From Promethearchaeota archaeon (GTDB taxonomy: Archaea; Asgardarchaeota; Lokiarchaeia; Sigyniarchaeales; SOKP01), in assembly GCA_018238625.1 (NCBI GenBank), contig JABCSY010000020.1:1-46925 (forward strand): a DNA stretch of 46,925 nt, written 5' to 3'. The notes beneath the pieces are model-generated. The model worked only from the letters and a program-made list of their open reading frames with translations, was not told the DNA's origin and did not search any database. Shown piece after piece: positions 33,668-40,756 of the stretch. The stretch's first letter is position 1, and each line of letters starts with the position of its first letter. Position numbers and translations under genes: made by a program.

Positions 33668-35194
33668 TTAAATCTCGTAAATGGATGTAATTCCGAGATT
33701 TACAATTGTTTCTTCAGTAGGATTGAATTTAGATTGAAAGATCCTCCAATAATAGAGTTCTTCCTTAGACCGTAAGATGATATTTTTTGATATTTCTTTC
33801 TCAGCGTAGAATTCATCATCAGATATTTGTTTTTCAATATAATCTCGAAGTAGAAATTGAGTTCCTGCGCCAAAAGAAAATTTGTCTTTTTTCCGCCAAA
33901 TGAATTCCTCAGGTATCTCGTCTTCAAAAGCTTTTCTCAAAATCCATTTCTTTGCAACATTTCCATCTTTCTTTAGGATTTTTAATTCTGGAGGTATTTT
34001 AAAAGATAATTCTACTAACCTAATATCAAATAGCGGAGCTCTTGCTTCGATTGAAAATTTATAGGGAATTCTGTCTACCCTTTGTAACCCCGTCTTATGT
34101 TCTACTTTAATTAAATCCAATAATTCATTATTGAACGACTTAGGCGTTTGGTATTTTGTTAAATATTCATAACCTCCAAATAGCTCATCCCCACCTTCTC
34201 CGGTTAATACAACGCCGAAATGATCGTGGGACTTTATCCTTTCAGATAAAATATACATGGGAACAGAACTTCGAATTAAAGCAGCATCGAATGTTTCTAA
34301 AGCATAGATAACTTCGGGTAAAATATCTAAAAGATCCTCTAAACTAACTTCAAACCAATCATGGTTCAAATCATACATTTTAGCATATTTTTTCGCATAA
34401 AACAAGTCTTTTGAACCTTCAGTCCCTACTGTAAACACATTCAGATCATCAATATATTGCTTTGCTACGTGGACGATTATGTTCGAATCAAGTCCTCCAC
34501 TTAAGAGTGCACAAGTGTTTTGATTTATATTTATGTTATCTTTTATTACCAATTTTACGAGGTTATTAATGTTGCTTAATAAATTTTTAATATATTTTTT
34601 ACTTAATTTGTATTTTACAACAAAATTAGGATAAGAATAGAGCTTTTTAATTTTACTTGATGAAGAGACTAAAAATCCGGGTAATACTGGATTTATTATT
34701 CCTTCAAGAGGTGCCAATGCTTTTAATTCGGAAGAAAACGCAAATATATCTTCTGTCTCACAAAAGTATAATGGTTTAGCGCCAACTGGGTCTTTAAAAC
34801 CAAATAATTCAGTACCATCAAAAAAAACTCCGCTATAAGAGCCGATTAATTGCGTGAATATTTCCGAACCTTTCTCCTTAAAGTTTTTAATTAGGAGATT
34901 AATATCTACATCTTGGAGTTCATAATTGTAACCTTCGGACTTTATTTGTAAAAATGTATCTAAATTATATATTTGACCATCTACGGCAAATAATTGGTTC
35001 CTTTCTTTATCATAACAAAATAATGTTGTATGATTTTTTTGGTGAAAGAATATTTCAATAGGATAACTTTCAATTCCAATGGTCCTAAGTGGTCCTCGAT
35101 GTTTTAATTTAAGGGCACACTCAGCAATTCTTTTCCTCTCTTCTTCATTCAATACTTTTTTCTTATATACAGCAAAAATGCCTGCCAATGTCAT
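33668..35194 (-). CDS. Asparagine-synthetase-like amidotransferase lacking the glutaminase Cys
   Basis: This 508-residue protein has a class-II amidotransferase domain (about 1-190) and an ATP-pyrophosphatase synthetase domain. The latter has ALLSGGLDSNI (PP-loop, near residue 233), GEGGDELFGGYEY, and the C-terminal SIEARAPLFD with FIWRKKDKFSFGAG. The synthetase side is intact. The glutaminase side begins MTLAGIFAVY where active AsnB proteins begin MCGIFG, so the N-terminal Cys nucleophile is replaced by Ala and not preceded only by Met. Other residues (LKHRGP, VDGQIYN) are recognisable. It may use free ammonia, or be a relative like beta-lactam synthetase that has lost glutaminase activity. 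No biosynthetic partners are nearby. Confidence 0.85.
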   Translation of the reverse strand: MTLAGIFAVYKKKVLNEEERKRIAECALKLKHRGPLRTIGIESYPIEIFFHQKNHTTLFCYDKERNQLFAVDGQIYNLDTFLQIKSEGYNYELQDVDINLLIKNFKEKGSEIFTQLIGSYSGVFFDGTELFGFKDPVGAKPLYFCETEDIFAFSSELKALAPLEGIINPVLPGFLVSSSSKIKKLYSYPNFVVKYKLSKKYIKNLLSNINNLVKLVIKDNININQNTCALLSGGLDSNIIVHVAKQYIDDLNVFTVGTEGSKDLFYAKKYAKMYDLNHDWFEVSLEDLLDILPEVIYALETFDAALIRSSVPMYILSERIKSHDHFGVVLTGEGGDELFGGYEYLTKYQTPKSFNNELLDLIKVEHKTGLQRVDRIPYKFSIEARAPLFDIRLVELSFKIPPELKILKKDGNVAKKWILRKAFEDEIPEEFIWRKKDKFSFGAGTQFLLRDYIEKQISDDEFYAEKEISKNIILRSKEELYYWRIFQSKFNPTEETIVNLGITSIYEI

Positions 35195-35298
35195 TCACAT
35201 CTCGTATAATTATTTCTTCTTGATTGTTCTTTTAATTTTCAACTCTGTACGAAAATGAGTTTAATACATTTTTTTTTAAAACGTTCAAGGATGACGTT

Positions 35299-35328
35299 CC
35301 CTTTTTCAGATTAATCTGAGAAGAAGGG
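35299..35328. promoter_or_regulatory. Palindrome upstream of the asparagine-synthetase-like gene
   Basis: A perfect 14-bp palindrome, TCAGATTAATCTGA (35306-35319), is flanked by CCCTTTT on the left and AAGAAGGG on the right, so the arms extend imperfectly to about 30 bp. It lies about 105-135 nt before the start of the asparagine-synthetase-like gene and about 60 nt after the stop of the winged-helix gene. It could be an operator for a dimeric regulator or a terminator stem. There is no U-run after it on the minus strand, so an operator is slightly favoured. Confidence 0.4.
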
Positions 35329-35390
35329 ATTTAATCTCCTTCACATTAATTTCGTGGGATTAAATGATTATAATAACAAGTCAACTATTT

Positions 35391-35633
35391 TCATAATTTC
35401 CTAACTAAAATGTTATTTGTGCTACTAAGAATCTCGATTTTAGGCCTTTTTTGTATCTCTACGATGAGATTAACTTGATTCTTTATGGTTCTCCAATTAG
35501 ATTTAGTTTCACGAGCTAAATTGCTAATTGTATGGAGTTTTCCATCTTCTAAGATATCAAAAATGCTATTTACTATTTCGATTAGTGTTTTCCGTTCTGT
35601 TTTAGATTTATTTATTTTGCTTATTCCTATCAC
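35391..35633 (-). CDS. Small winged-helix DNA-binding protein
   Basis: This protein of up to 80 residues is a single winged helix-turn-helix: IVNSIFDILEDGKLHTISNL, then ARETKSNWRTIKNQVNLIVE with the recognition helix at NWRTIKNQ, and a wing KRPKIEIL. It probably regulates a nearby gene; the 35306 palindrome and the asparagine-synthetase-like gene are adjacent. The coordinates give the longest frame, from GTG 35633. That GTG is itself part of a strong Shine-Dalgarno (AGGTGAT, 35635-35629). The codon 6 nt after GGTG is ATA (35624-35622), and reading it as the start gives MSKINKSKTERK, so an AUA start is a real possibility. No ATG is available. Confidence 0.65.
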   Translation of the reverse strand: MIGISKINKSKTERKTLIEIVNSIFDILEDGKLHTISNLARETKSNWRTIKNQVNLIVEIQKRPKIEILSSTNNILVRKL

Positions 35634-35635
35634 CT
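35629..35635 (-). promoter_or_regulatory. Shine-Dalgarno before a possible ATA start (winged-helix gene)
   Basis: AGGTGAT on the minus strand matches the complement of the conserved archaeal 16S 3' end. It is followed 6 nt after GGTG by an in-frame ATA (35624). The only NTG alternative is the GTG inside the Shine-Dalgarno itself. Confidence 0.4.
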
Positions 35636-35639
35636 AATG

Positions 35640-36275
35640 AATAGAATATATTTCTAATTATTCATATTTACATAATAATGATATATCAATTGTATTAATT
35701 AAATAAACATTTAATTTAATATAAGCGTTATATATAATTAAATAAACATTATATTTAAATACATAGATTCATTATAAATATACATACCTGAGTCTTAAAA
35801 AGCTATGAATGTATTTTAAAATAAGAAATTCATCTATTTATAATATTAAAGTTGGATTGAACTAAAGAGGAAATACAAGGATCAGCTTCAATTAAGACTA
35901 TCTGAGAAAGAAAAAGAAGAATTACGGGAATAATTACAAGAGAGTTGAAGTAATTAAAGTTTTAAAACAAATTATAAATCTATTTATTGTTTTCTAAAAA
36001 ATTAATTATTTTAATTCTTTTTAATAAAATAGATATAAAAATGATTTGACATCCTTTAATCGCAATTGTTCCTTTAAATTAACCTGAATATCAAATGAGA
36101 TATTCAAACAGAAACAATATATTAAAACGTTGTAATATCCTAGAGTTTTTTAATTTGCTTACTCAAATTGGTTAATTTAATGAAATAGTTAATTGTAAAT
36201 TAAAAATAGTTAGCGATTAATATCATTAATTCGATTTAAGTTAAAATTAAAAAAGATTATTTCAATGGCGATGAA
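35640..36275. other. 636-bp AT-rich gap with a decayed helical ORF fragment
   Basis: This is the longest gap of the window and marks the change from the metabolic left part to the right-hand region. The only coding-like trace is 35850-35933 (+), which reads KYKDQLQLRLSEKEKEELRE and then a stop, without ATG. It looks like the start of a ribbon-helix-helix or integrase-like protein cut short. The rest is A/T-only runs and repeated ATTTAAT-type words (35690-35760) without a stable structure. Confidence 0.4.
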
Positions 36276-36542
36276 ATGAATAAGCAAGAAAATTTTACAA
36301 AAAGAGTGTATGAAATTGTATCTGAGTTAAAACTTCCCTTAGTAGATGATAAAGTTCAAGATAGCGCTAAATTTAAATCAAATAACGCGATTGTTATGGT
36401 AAAATTCGTTTTTGAAGAAGATGAAGCAGTAATACGTGGTTTTCTCAGTTTAGCTGAGTATTTTCACACTGTAATTATAAAAAAAAAAGATAAATTTTAC
36501 ATACCTCATGACTATAAATTGTTTACTTTGAAAAGTATTTAA
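36276..36542 (+). CDS. Small protein of unknown function at the head of the TBP gene run
   Basis: This 88-residue soluble protein alternates helix and strand: TKRVYEIVSELKLPLVDDKV, then NAIVMVKFVFEEDEAVIRGF, AEYFHTVIIKKKDKFYIP and a short tail. No motif is recognised. It is the first of a plus-strand run leading through a zinc-knuckle protein to TBP, but the gap to the next gene is about 110 nt. It may be a small regulator or an antitoxin-like fold; this is open. Confidence 0.5.
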   Translation: MNKQENFTKRVYEIVSELKLPLVDDKVQDSAKFKSNNAIVMVKFVFEEDEAVIRGFLSLAEYFHTVIIKKKDKFYIPHDYKLFTLKSI

Positions 36543-36653
36543 TAATCCTTTTGTCATTTTACTAAATCTTTTCGAGGTTAAACAAAATCGAAATTAAAAT
36601 TTCAAAAATTATGATAAATTTGTTAAAAATATGTAAAGAAAATCGTGATTAAA

Positions 36654-36914
36654 ATGCATAAATATTATTGTAAAAAATGTAATAAATATCATTATCGAGG
36701 TAAAATCTATAAAGAACATTCGGATTATAAAAAAGAAGAATTTAATAAAGACAACTATCCCGATGTTGAAAATATAAAGATAAATCTCGACACACTTAGA
36801 CCAATTGCTAAACGACAGCTGCGCAGGTTGTTAAAAAAAATGGAATCATCTAGCAATCATGATCTTTATAAAAATGAAATTATTAAATTAATAAGAAATG
36901 AAAAGAGGCGGTAA
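36654..36914 (+). CDS. Small zinc-knuckle protein coupled to TBP
   Basis: This 86-residue basic protein starts MHKYYCKKCNKYHYRGKIYKEH, with Cx2C followed by two histidines that could complete a zinc site. A helical Lys/Arg-rich half (IAKRQLRRLLKKMESSS) follows, a nucleic-acid-binding type of composition. It stops 2 nt before the TBP ATG, with a GAGGCGG sequence inside its last codons serving as the TBP ribosome-binding site. The two are therefore translated from one message. The frame can start at GTG 36645; ATG 36654 gives the better N-terminus. A role alongside TBP is inferred from this tight coupling only. Confidence 0.6.
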   Translation: MHKYYCKKCNKYHYRGKIYKEHSDYKKEEFNKDNYPDVENIKINLDTLRPIAKRQLRRLLKKMESSSNHDLYKNEIIKLIRNEKRR

Positions 36915-36916
36915 TA

Positions 36917-37540
36917 ATGGCAGATGCAAATAATTTTCAAGAAGTAAATGAAATTAAATTAGATTTTAAAATAAATAATATTGTAGCAACAGCAAAACTA
37001 GATATTATTGAAAAATTAGATCTTGTTAAATTATCGCGAAAATTACATGATGCTGAATATCAACCAAAAAGATTTCCTGGAGTCATCTTTGGGCAAGATA
37101 ATCCTCGAGCTACATTTTTAATTTTTTCAACGGGTAATATGGTGGTCACCGGATTTAAAATTGCAGAAGATGCAGAGAAAGTAGTTAATAAATTATTAAA
37201 AAAGGTAAAAAAGATTGGGATTAAATCATCTAATCCCGAAATTATTATTCAAAATATTGTTGCAAATGGTGATTTACATGCACTTATAAATTTAAATAAA
37301 GCAATATTACTAATGAAATATCTTATGTACGAACCTGAAGTCTTTCCAGGGTTAATTTATTATATGAAAGATCCCCGCGCAGTATTTCTACTATTTTCTA
37401 CTGGTAAATTTGTTTGTACAGGGATAAAAGAGAAGAAAATTTTAAAAAAAGCTGTTTTAAAGTTAAAACGAGAGATTAATAATATGGATGTAACTAGTGA
37501 AAAAGTTATCGAAGATGAATTTGAGTTAACATTTCTATAA
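36917..37540 (+). CDS. tbp: TATA-box-binding protein (TBP)
   Basis: This 207-residue protein has the two direct repeats of the TBP saddle (about 17-100 and 108-195). Repeat 1 carries NIVATAKLDIIEKLDLVKLS, RFPGVIF and LIFSTGNMVVTGFK. Repeat 2 carries NIVANGDLHALINLNKAILL, VFPGLIYYMKDPRAVFLLFS and TGKFVCTGIK. The Phe residues that kink DNA (in FPG and IFS/LFS) are kept in both repeats. It recruits TFB and RNA polymerase to promoters. It is somewhat longer and more divergent than housekeeping archaeal TBPs, with an acidic C-tail (EKVIEDEFELTFL). It lies in a run with a zinc-knuckle protein and an RPB9/TFS-like zinc ribbon, and a TFB gene is 6 kb away. Confidence 0.95.
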   Translation: MADANNFQEVNEIKLDFKINNIVATAKLDIIEKLDLVKLSRKLHDAEYQPKRFPGVIFGQDNPRATFLIFSTGNMVVTGFKIAEDAEKVVNKLLKKVKKIGIKSSNPEIIIQNIVANGDLHALINLNKAILLMKYLMYEPEVFPGLIYYMKDPRAVFLLFSTGKFVCTGIKEKKILKKAVLKLKREINNMDVTSEKVIEDEFELTFL

Positions 37541-37579
37541 AAAATAAGTATCTATAAAAAATGTGAAAATTGAATAAAA

Positions 37580-37795
37580 ATGGTTAAATTCTGTGAAAAG
37601 TGTGGGGGAATGATGCGTCCATCTAAAGATAAGGATCAAAAAATTCTTGTATGTAATTCATGTGCTCAAATTAAACCCTTAAAAGAGGATTATATTGATT
37701 TTTATACAATTCATAAAGAAATATATCATCCCCCCGGAGAAGAATTCAAAAATTTAGAAAAAATGAAAGACTGGAAAAATTCTAAAGAAAAGTAA
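37580..37795 (+). CDS. RPB9/TFS-type N-terminal zinc-ribbon protein
   Basis: This 71-residue protein has CEKCGGMMRPSKDKD followed by ILVCNSCAQ: the Cx2C-x(n)-Cx2C zinc ribbon with the GGMMxP turn typical of the N-terminal domain of RPB9, RPA12 and archaeal TFS (RpoM). The C-terminal TFIIS-type ribbon with the catalytic DE hairpin, which drives RNA cleavage, is absent. A charged tail (GEEFKNLEKMKDWKNSKEK) replaces it. It could dock on RNA polymerase without cleavage activity. It follows TBP by 39 nt on the same strand. Confidence 0.75.
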   Translation: MVKFCEKCGGMMRPSKDKDQKILVCNSCAQIKPLKEDYIDFYTIHKEIYHPPGEEFKNLEKMKDWKNSKEK

Positions 37796-37820
37796 ATTCC
37801 CAGAAAATATCCCTTTTTTA

Positions 37821-38351
37821 ATGTATAAATTTCAGGTTTTAAAATATATGAGATTAATATCTTGGAAAAAAGTAAAATCATGGAAATGTATCGCATGTGG
37901 AGAATGTTGTAACTGTTTTAATGTCCCCTTGAAATCTATTGAATATGCTAGAATGATTAAAATCTTTGGGAATGAAATTTTTGATTTAAACATAAATCCA
38001 GTTAAGATTTTTCTTAAACGAAGAGAAAATGGGAGTTGTATTTTTCAATATTATTTATATGGAAAATGGATTTGTGTAATACAACAAATCAAACCTATAG
38101 TATGTAAAATTTTTCCATTTTCAATTTCTAAATCAAGTAATAAAAAAGCGCTCTATAAGTATAAAGGAAACCTATATAATATTTATTTAGAAAGGAGCTG
38201 TAAAGGAATAAAATTAGGAAAACCTTCTAATGAGTTTATCTATAAGATATTACCTAAAGCGATTGAGTTGAGTCTAAATCCAGAAAAGTCACACCATATA
38301 TTAACATCTCAGTTATTATTAGATCCTTTAAATCAAAATTTTTTAAATTAA
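37821..38351 (+). CDS. YkgJ-type cysteine-cluster protein
   Basis: This 176-residue protein has WKCIACGECCNCFNVPL (four cysteines near residues 25-33), then ENGSCIF, GKWICVIQQIKPIVCKIFPF and a late RSCKGI. The CxxCGxCC ... C ... RP.(V)C..FPF pattern is that of the YkgJ/Fe-S-zinc cysteine-cluster family, which binds a metal or Fe-S cluster; the biochemical role is generally unknown. Here KPIVCKIFPF replaces the usual RPxxCRxFPF. The start ATG 37821 is 25 nt after the zinc-ribbon stop, so it probably belongs to the TBP run. A later ATG at 37848 is possible. Confidence 0.75.
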   Translation: MYKFQVLKYMRLISWKKVKSWKCIACGECCNCFNVPLKSIEYARMIKIFGNEIFDLNINPVKIFLKRRENGSCIFQYYLYGKWICVIQQIKPIVCKIFPFSISKSSNKKALYKYKGNLYNIYLERSCKGIKLGKPSNEFIYKILPKAIELSLNPEKSHHILTSQLLLDPLNQNFLN

Positions 38352-38392
38352 ATCACTTTAAAGAGAATTTAATAATAACTATATACAATTAT

Positions 38393-38450
38393 AGAATTAA
38401 CAGAATTAACAGAATTAACAGAATTAACAGAATTAACAGAATTAACAGAA
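38393..38450 (+). repeat. 9-bp tandem repeat (AGAATTAAC), six copies plus a partial
   Basis: Six perfect head-to-tail copies of AGAATTAAC run from 38393 to 38446, followed by AGAA. The unit is a multiple of three, but the frames across it are closed soon after, so it is not part of a real protein. It sits 12 nt before the ATG of the small basic protein gene, in the position of its promoter or leader. Such microsatellites vary by slippage and could change spacing of promoter elements (phase variation). Confidence 0.85.
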
Positions 38451-38462
38451 AATAATAAGTAG

Positions 38463-38660
38463 ATGAAAAATTTGACAGACAGAAAAGAAATAAAGAGAAG
38501 AAGAGAAAAATTGAAGATTAAAATAGTCTCAAAAATAAAAAATCGTTCTAAAAAAAAGAATGTTTTAAATGAGATATCAAAAGATATAGAAAAAATCAAA
38601 CTTGAACCTGAAAATTTGATATTAATAGAATATATTGACAAAAAAATATCAAATCCATAG
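38463..38660 (+). CDS. Small, highly basic protein of unknown function
   Basis: This 65-residue ORF has ATG start and a strongly Lys/Arg-rich helical N-terminal half (DRKEIKRRREKLKIKIVSK), then a more balanced end (IEKIKLEPENLILIEYIDKK). The composition suggests nucleic-acid binding or a coiled helix; no family is recognised. It is directly preceded by the 9-bp tandem repeat and has no Shine-Dalgarno. Given the A-rich DNA, a chance ORF is possible. Confidence 0.4.
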   Translation: MKNLTDRKEIKRRREKLKIKIVSKIKNRSKKKNVLNEISKDIEKIKLEPENLILIEYIDKKISNP

Positions 38661-38700
38661 TTATTTTGATTAATATTTAATGAAAAATGAAAAAATAAAA

Positions 38701-38707
38701 GAGGTGA
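38701..38707 (+). promoter_or_regulatory. Strong Shine-Dalgarno before an ATT start (peroxiredoxin-like gene)
   Basis: GAGGTGA is followed 7 nt after GGTG by the in-frame codon ATT at 38714. There is no ATG, GTG or TTG in frame between the stop at 38705-38707 and the internal ATG at 38771. The out-of-frame ATG at 38709 opens only 13 codons and lies 2 nt from GGTG. Confidence 0.6.
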
Positions 38708-38713
38708 AATGAT

Positions 38714-39376
38714 ATTAATAACTTTAAAAATAAAAATTCCTTTCCATTAATAGGCGATAAATTTCCAGAGATGGAAGTAATAACAACCCACGGTAAAAAG
38801 AGATTACCAAGGGATTTTAAAAAACAGTGGTTTGTATTATTTAGTCATCCCGCAGATTTTACACCAGTTAGTACTACTGAATTTGTAGCTTTTGCAAAGC
38901 GATATGAAGAGTTCCAAAAAATTGATTGTAAATTAATAGGGCTCTCCATAGATCAAGTTTTTTCACATATAAAATGGGTAGAATGGATTAAGGAAAAATT
39001 AGATATAAAAATACCTTTTCCAATAATCGCAGATAACGGTGATGTAGCCACTAAACTGGGTATGACACATCCTAGTAAAGGACCTAATACTGTTAGAGCT
39101 GTCTTTATTGTTGATCCAAATGGAACAATTAGGTTGATTCTCTTATATCCACAAGAGCTTGGTCGAAACATAGATGAAATTATTAGAATTGTTAAAGCGC
39201 TGAAAATTGCGGATCAAGAGAATATAATAATTCCAGCAAATTGGCCAGATAATGAATTAATTGGACAGCAAGTTATAATACCACCACCAACCGATGAAGA
39301 AACAGCAGAACAAAGATCTAAGGAATTTAAATGTTATGATTGGTGGTTTTGTTATAAATCGTTAGAAGATGGTTAA
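38714..39376 (+). CDS. Prx6-type peroxiredoxin homologue with Ser in place of the peroxidatic Cys
   Basis: This protein of about 220 residues matches archaeal 1-Cys/Prx6-type peroxiredoxins along its length: [54 protein letters not shown], and the C-terminal [12 protein letters not shown] with two cysteines (about 207 and 213). The normal active site is FTPVCTTE; here the codon at 38870 is AGT, so the peroxidatic Cys is Ser53. Peroxide reduction by the usual mechanism should be impossible, yet nothing else is broken. ATT 38714 is proposed as start because the family's N-terminal strand begins upstream of the first ATG (38771) and a strong Shine-Dalgarno lies 7 nt before it. It is followed by two U-tracts. 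Confidence 0.88.
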   Translation: MNNFKNKNSFPLIGDKFPEMEVITTHGKKRLPRDFKKQWFVLFSHPADFTPVSTTEFVAFAKRYEEFQKIDCKLIGLSIDQVFSHIKWVEWIKEKLDIKIPFPIIADNGDVATKLGMTHPSKGPNTVRAVFIVDPNGTIRLILLYPQELGRNIDEIIRIVKALKIADQENIIIPANWPDNELIGQQVIIPPPTDEETAEQRSKEFKCYDWWFCYKSLEDG

Positions 39377-39383
39377 AAACTAA

Positions 39384-39407
39384 TTTTTTTTTAATTTACT
39401 TTTTTTC
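39384..39407 (+). terminator. Double T-tract after the peroxiredoxin-like gene
   Basis: A run of nine T (39384-39392), then AATTTAC and a further run of seven T (39400-39406), follows within 8-30 nt of the stop codon. This is a typical archaeal intrinsic stop at the end of the plus-strand run; the next genes are on the minus strand. Confidence 0.6.
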
Positions 39408-39468
39408 AGAAATTTATTTTGATGAATAATCTATTATTAAGATTAATTAAGAAAACTCTAATTATAAT

Positions 39469-40107
39469 TTAAATATTTAATGCTTTTTTCAAGATGTTTT
39501 TATTAGATTTTGGATAATATTGGGAATATTTTAATATCTTTTCCTCAAGAATTCCATCCAATACCAATAATTTAGAGAGCTTAATTAATATTATTTTTTC
39601 ATTTGTATGATTATATTCCCACAAATAAATTAAATCTAAAATTGTTTTTTCGAGATCTGAATATTTAACCTTTTTATTTATCGTTCCAAATTTAAAGAAA
39701 GCATTTTTAACCTTTAAAAACCTAAATTTTTTCCCCAAAATCTCTATTGGCTTGTTTATTAAAAATCTATCATTTATTATGTATAAATATTCATCTTGAT
39801 TTTCATAATCGATATTTAGTAATTCAAATGCAGTATATAGCCCATAATACCAATTTTTAACATGTTTCTGTTTTAACGCTTTTGCTACAAGTTCTAGAAT
39901 AGGATATTTTAGTGTATTCTTGCGAATTTCATCAATAGTTTTTACATAATAAATGTTATCTAAGACATTTACCAAATATCCTCGAGAAATTAAATAATTG
40001 CTAATAACCCTATGATTATAATATAACTCTTTAGAATACTTTTTTAATTCTTCATAAGATATAAATTCTTTATTATCTTGCCTTATCTTTTTTAGAACAC
40101 GAATCAT
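39469..40107 (-). CDS. AbiEi-like antitoxin / winged-helix regulator, without AbiEii toxin
   Basis: This 212-residue protein has an N-terminal winged helix (about 1-60: ISYEELKKYSKELYYNHRVI, then SRGYLVNVLDNIYYVK). A domain follows with the AbiEi pattern NWYYGLYTAFELLNIDYENQ, a basic strand hairpin (KKFRFLKVKN) and VKYSDLEKTILDLIYL. AbiEi proteins are the antitoxin and repressor of type-IV abortive-infection systems paired with an AbiEii nucleotidyltransferase. No such toxin is adjacent. Instead the gene follows a Rossmann-fold methyltransferase-like gene by 19 nt on the same strand. It may be an orphan regulator, or the two may form a variant defence pair. Confidence 0.65.
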   Translation of the reverse strand: MIRVLKKIRQDNKEFISYEELKKYSKELYYNHRVISNYLISRGYLVNVLDNIYYVKTIDEIRKNTLKYPILELVAKALKQKHVKNWYYGLYTAFELLNIDYENQDEYLYIINDRFLINKPIEILGKKFRFLKVKNAFFKFGTINKKVKYSDLEKTILDLIYLWEYNHTNEKIILIKLSKLLVLDGILEEKILKYSQYYPKSNKNILKKALNI

Positions 40108-40126
40108 ATATTAATCTCCCTCAAAA

Positions 40127-40756
40127 TTATACAAATTTTTTTCTTCTAACATAAAATATAAAGTGGATTGAACCTTTCTTATTTTTTATTGGAATTTTTT
40201 TTTCTAAGGCAGGTTTTATAGTCTCTAATATACTAAATTTATCCCCTTTAGAATTCTGTGTATAAATAATTATACTTAATATCCCATATTGTCGCAGATA
40301 ATGTATATATAAAAACCTGATAGAAAGGTATCTTTTTTTTTTTCTTGCTTGAGAATAAATTTTATTAGCAATAACTAAATCAAACTTACCATTATAGTAA
40401 GTAAAATCAAGAAGTGATACTCCTTTAAAAACATTAAGAGTGTGAGTAGAATAGTTTTGTTGCTTATTATAGTGTTCAATAAAGGACTTCAATATCTCCT
40501 TTGATTTATTAGTAATATAGAATTGCGCATCTGGATAAATTATATGTAATTCTGGATAAATTCGTAATAGATCTTTTCCAATTATCAAGATCTTTTTTCT
40601 TTTTCTTTTTTTGTTTAGAGATAATTTTTTAATTAGATCTGTTAAAACTTGATATTGTTCAAATTCATTTATAATGATCTTATTATTATTTAAATCTAAT
40701 ATTTCTCCATTTTTTTCGGTTAAATGTTGAATATTAACTTTTCCATTTGAATTCAA
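40127..40756 (-). CDS. Rossmann-fold, methyltransferase-like protein (degenerate SAM loop)
   Basis: This protein of about 209 residues has a basic lead (KKRKRKK) and a core resembling class-I methyltransferases: a first strand KILIIGKDLLRIYP, a second ending DAQFYITNKS, then GKFDLVIANKI in the place of the substrate motif, and RQYGILSIIIY. The usual GxGxG of the SAM loop is reduced to GKD, so SAM binding is doubtful. The start is TTG 40756, 10 nt after GGTG of GAGGTG (40772-40767); no ATG is close. It is co-directional with the AbiEi-like gene (19 nt). The family assignment is tentative. Confidence 0.5.
   Translation of the reverse strand: MNSNGKVNIQHLTEKNGEILDLNNNKIIINEFEQYQVLTDLIKKLSLNKKRKRKKILIIGKDLLRIYPELHIIYPDAQFYITNKSKEILKSFIEHYNKQQNYSTHTLNVFKGVSLLDFTYYNGKFDLVIANKIYSQARKKKRYLSIRFLYIHYLRQYGILSIIIYTQNSKGDKFSILETIKPALEKKIPIKNKKGSIHFIFYVRRKKFV

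Noticed and set aside
36276..36542. Small TBP-associated factor
   Set aside because: There is no sequence support beyond being about 110 nt upstream of the TBP operon, so the gene is left as unknown.
38393..38450. CRISPR-like repeat array
   Set aside because: The units are 9 bp, directly adjacent without spacers, and there are no cas genes; it is a microsatellite.
38709..38750. ATG at 38709 as the real start of the peroxiredoxin-like gene followed by a frameshift
   Set aside because: It lies only 2 nt after GGTG and opens 13 codons in another frame. The conserved N-terminal residues are all in the ATT frame. A sequencing indel remains possible, but nothing else indicates one.
39469..40756. 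Complete AbiE toxin-antitoxin pair
   Set aside because: The neighbouring gene has no nucleotidyltransferase motif (GSxxxD) and looks Rossmann-like, so no AbiEii toxin can be claimed.
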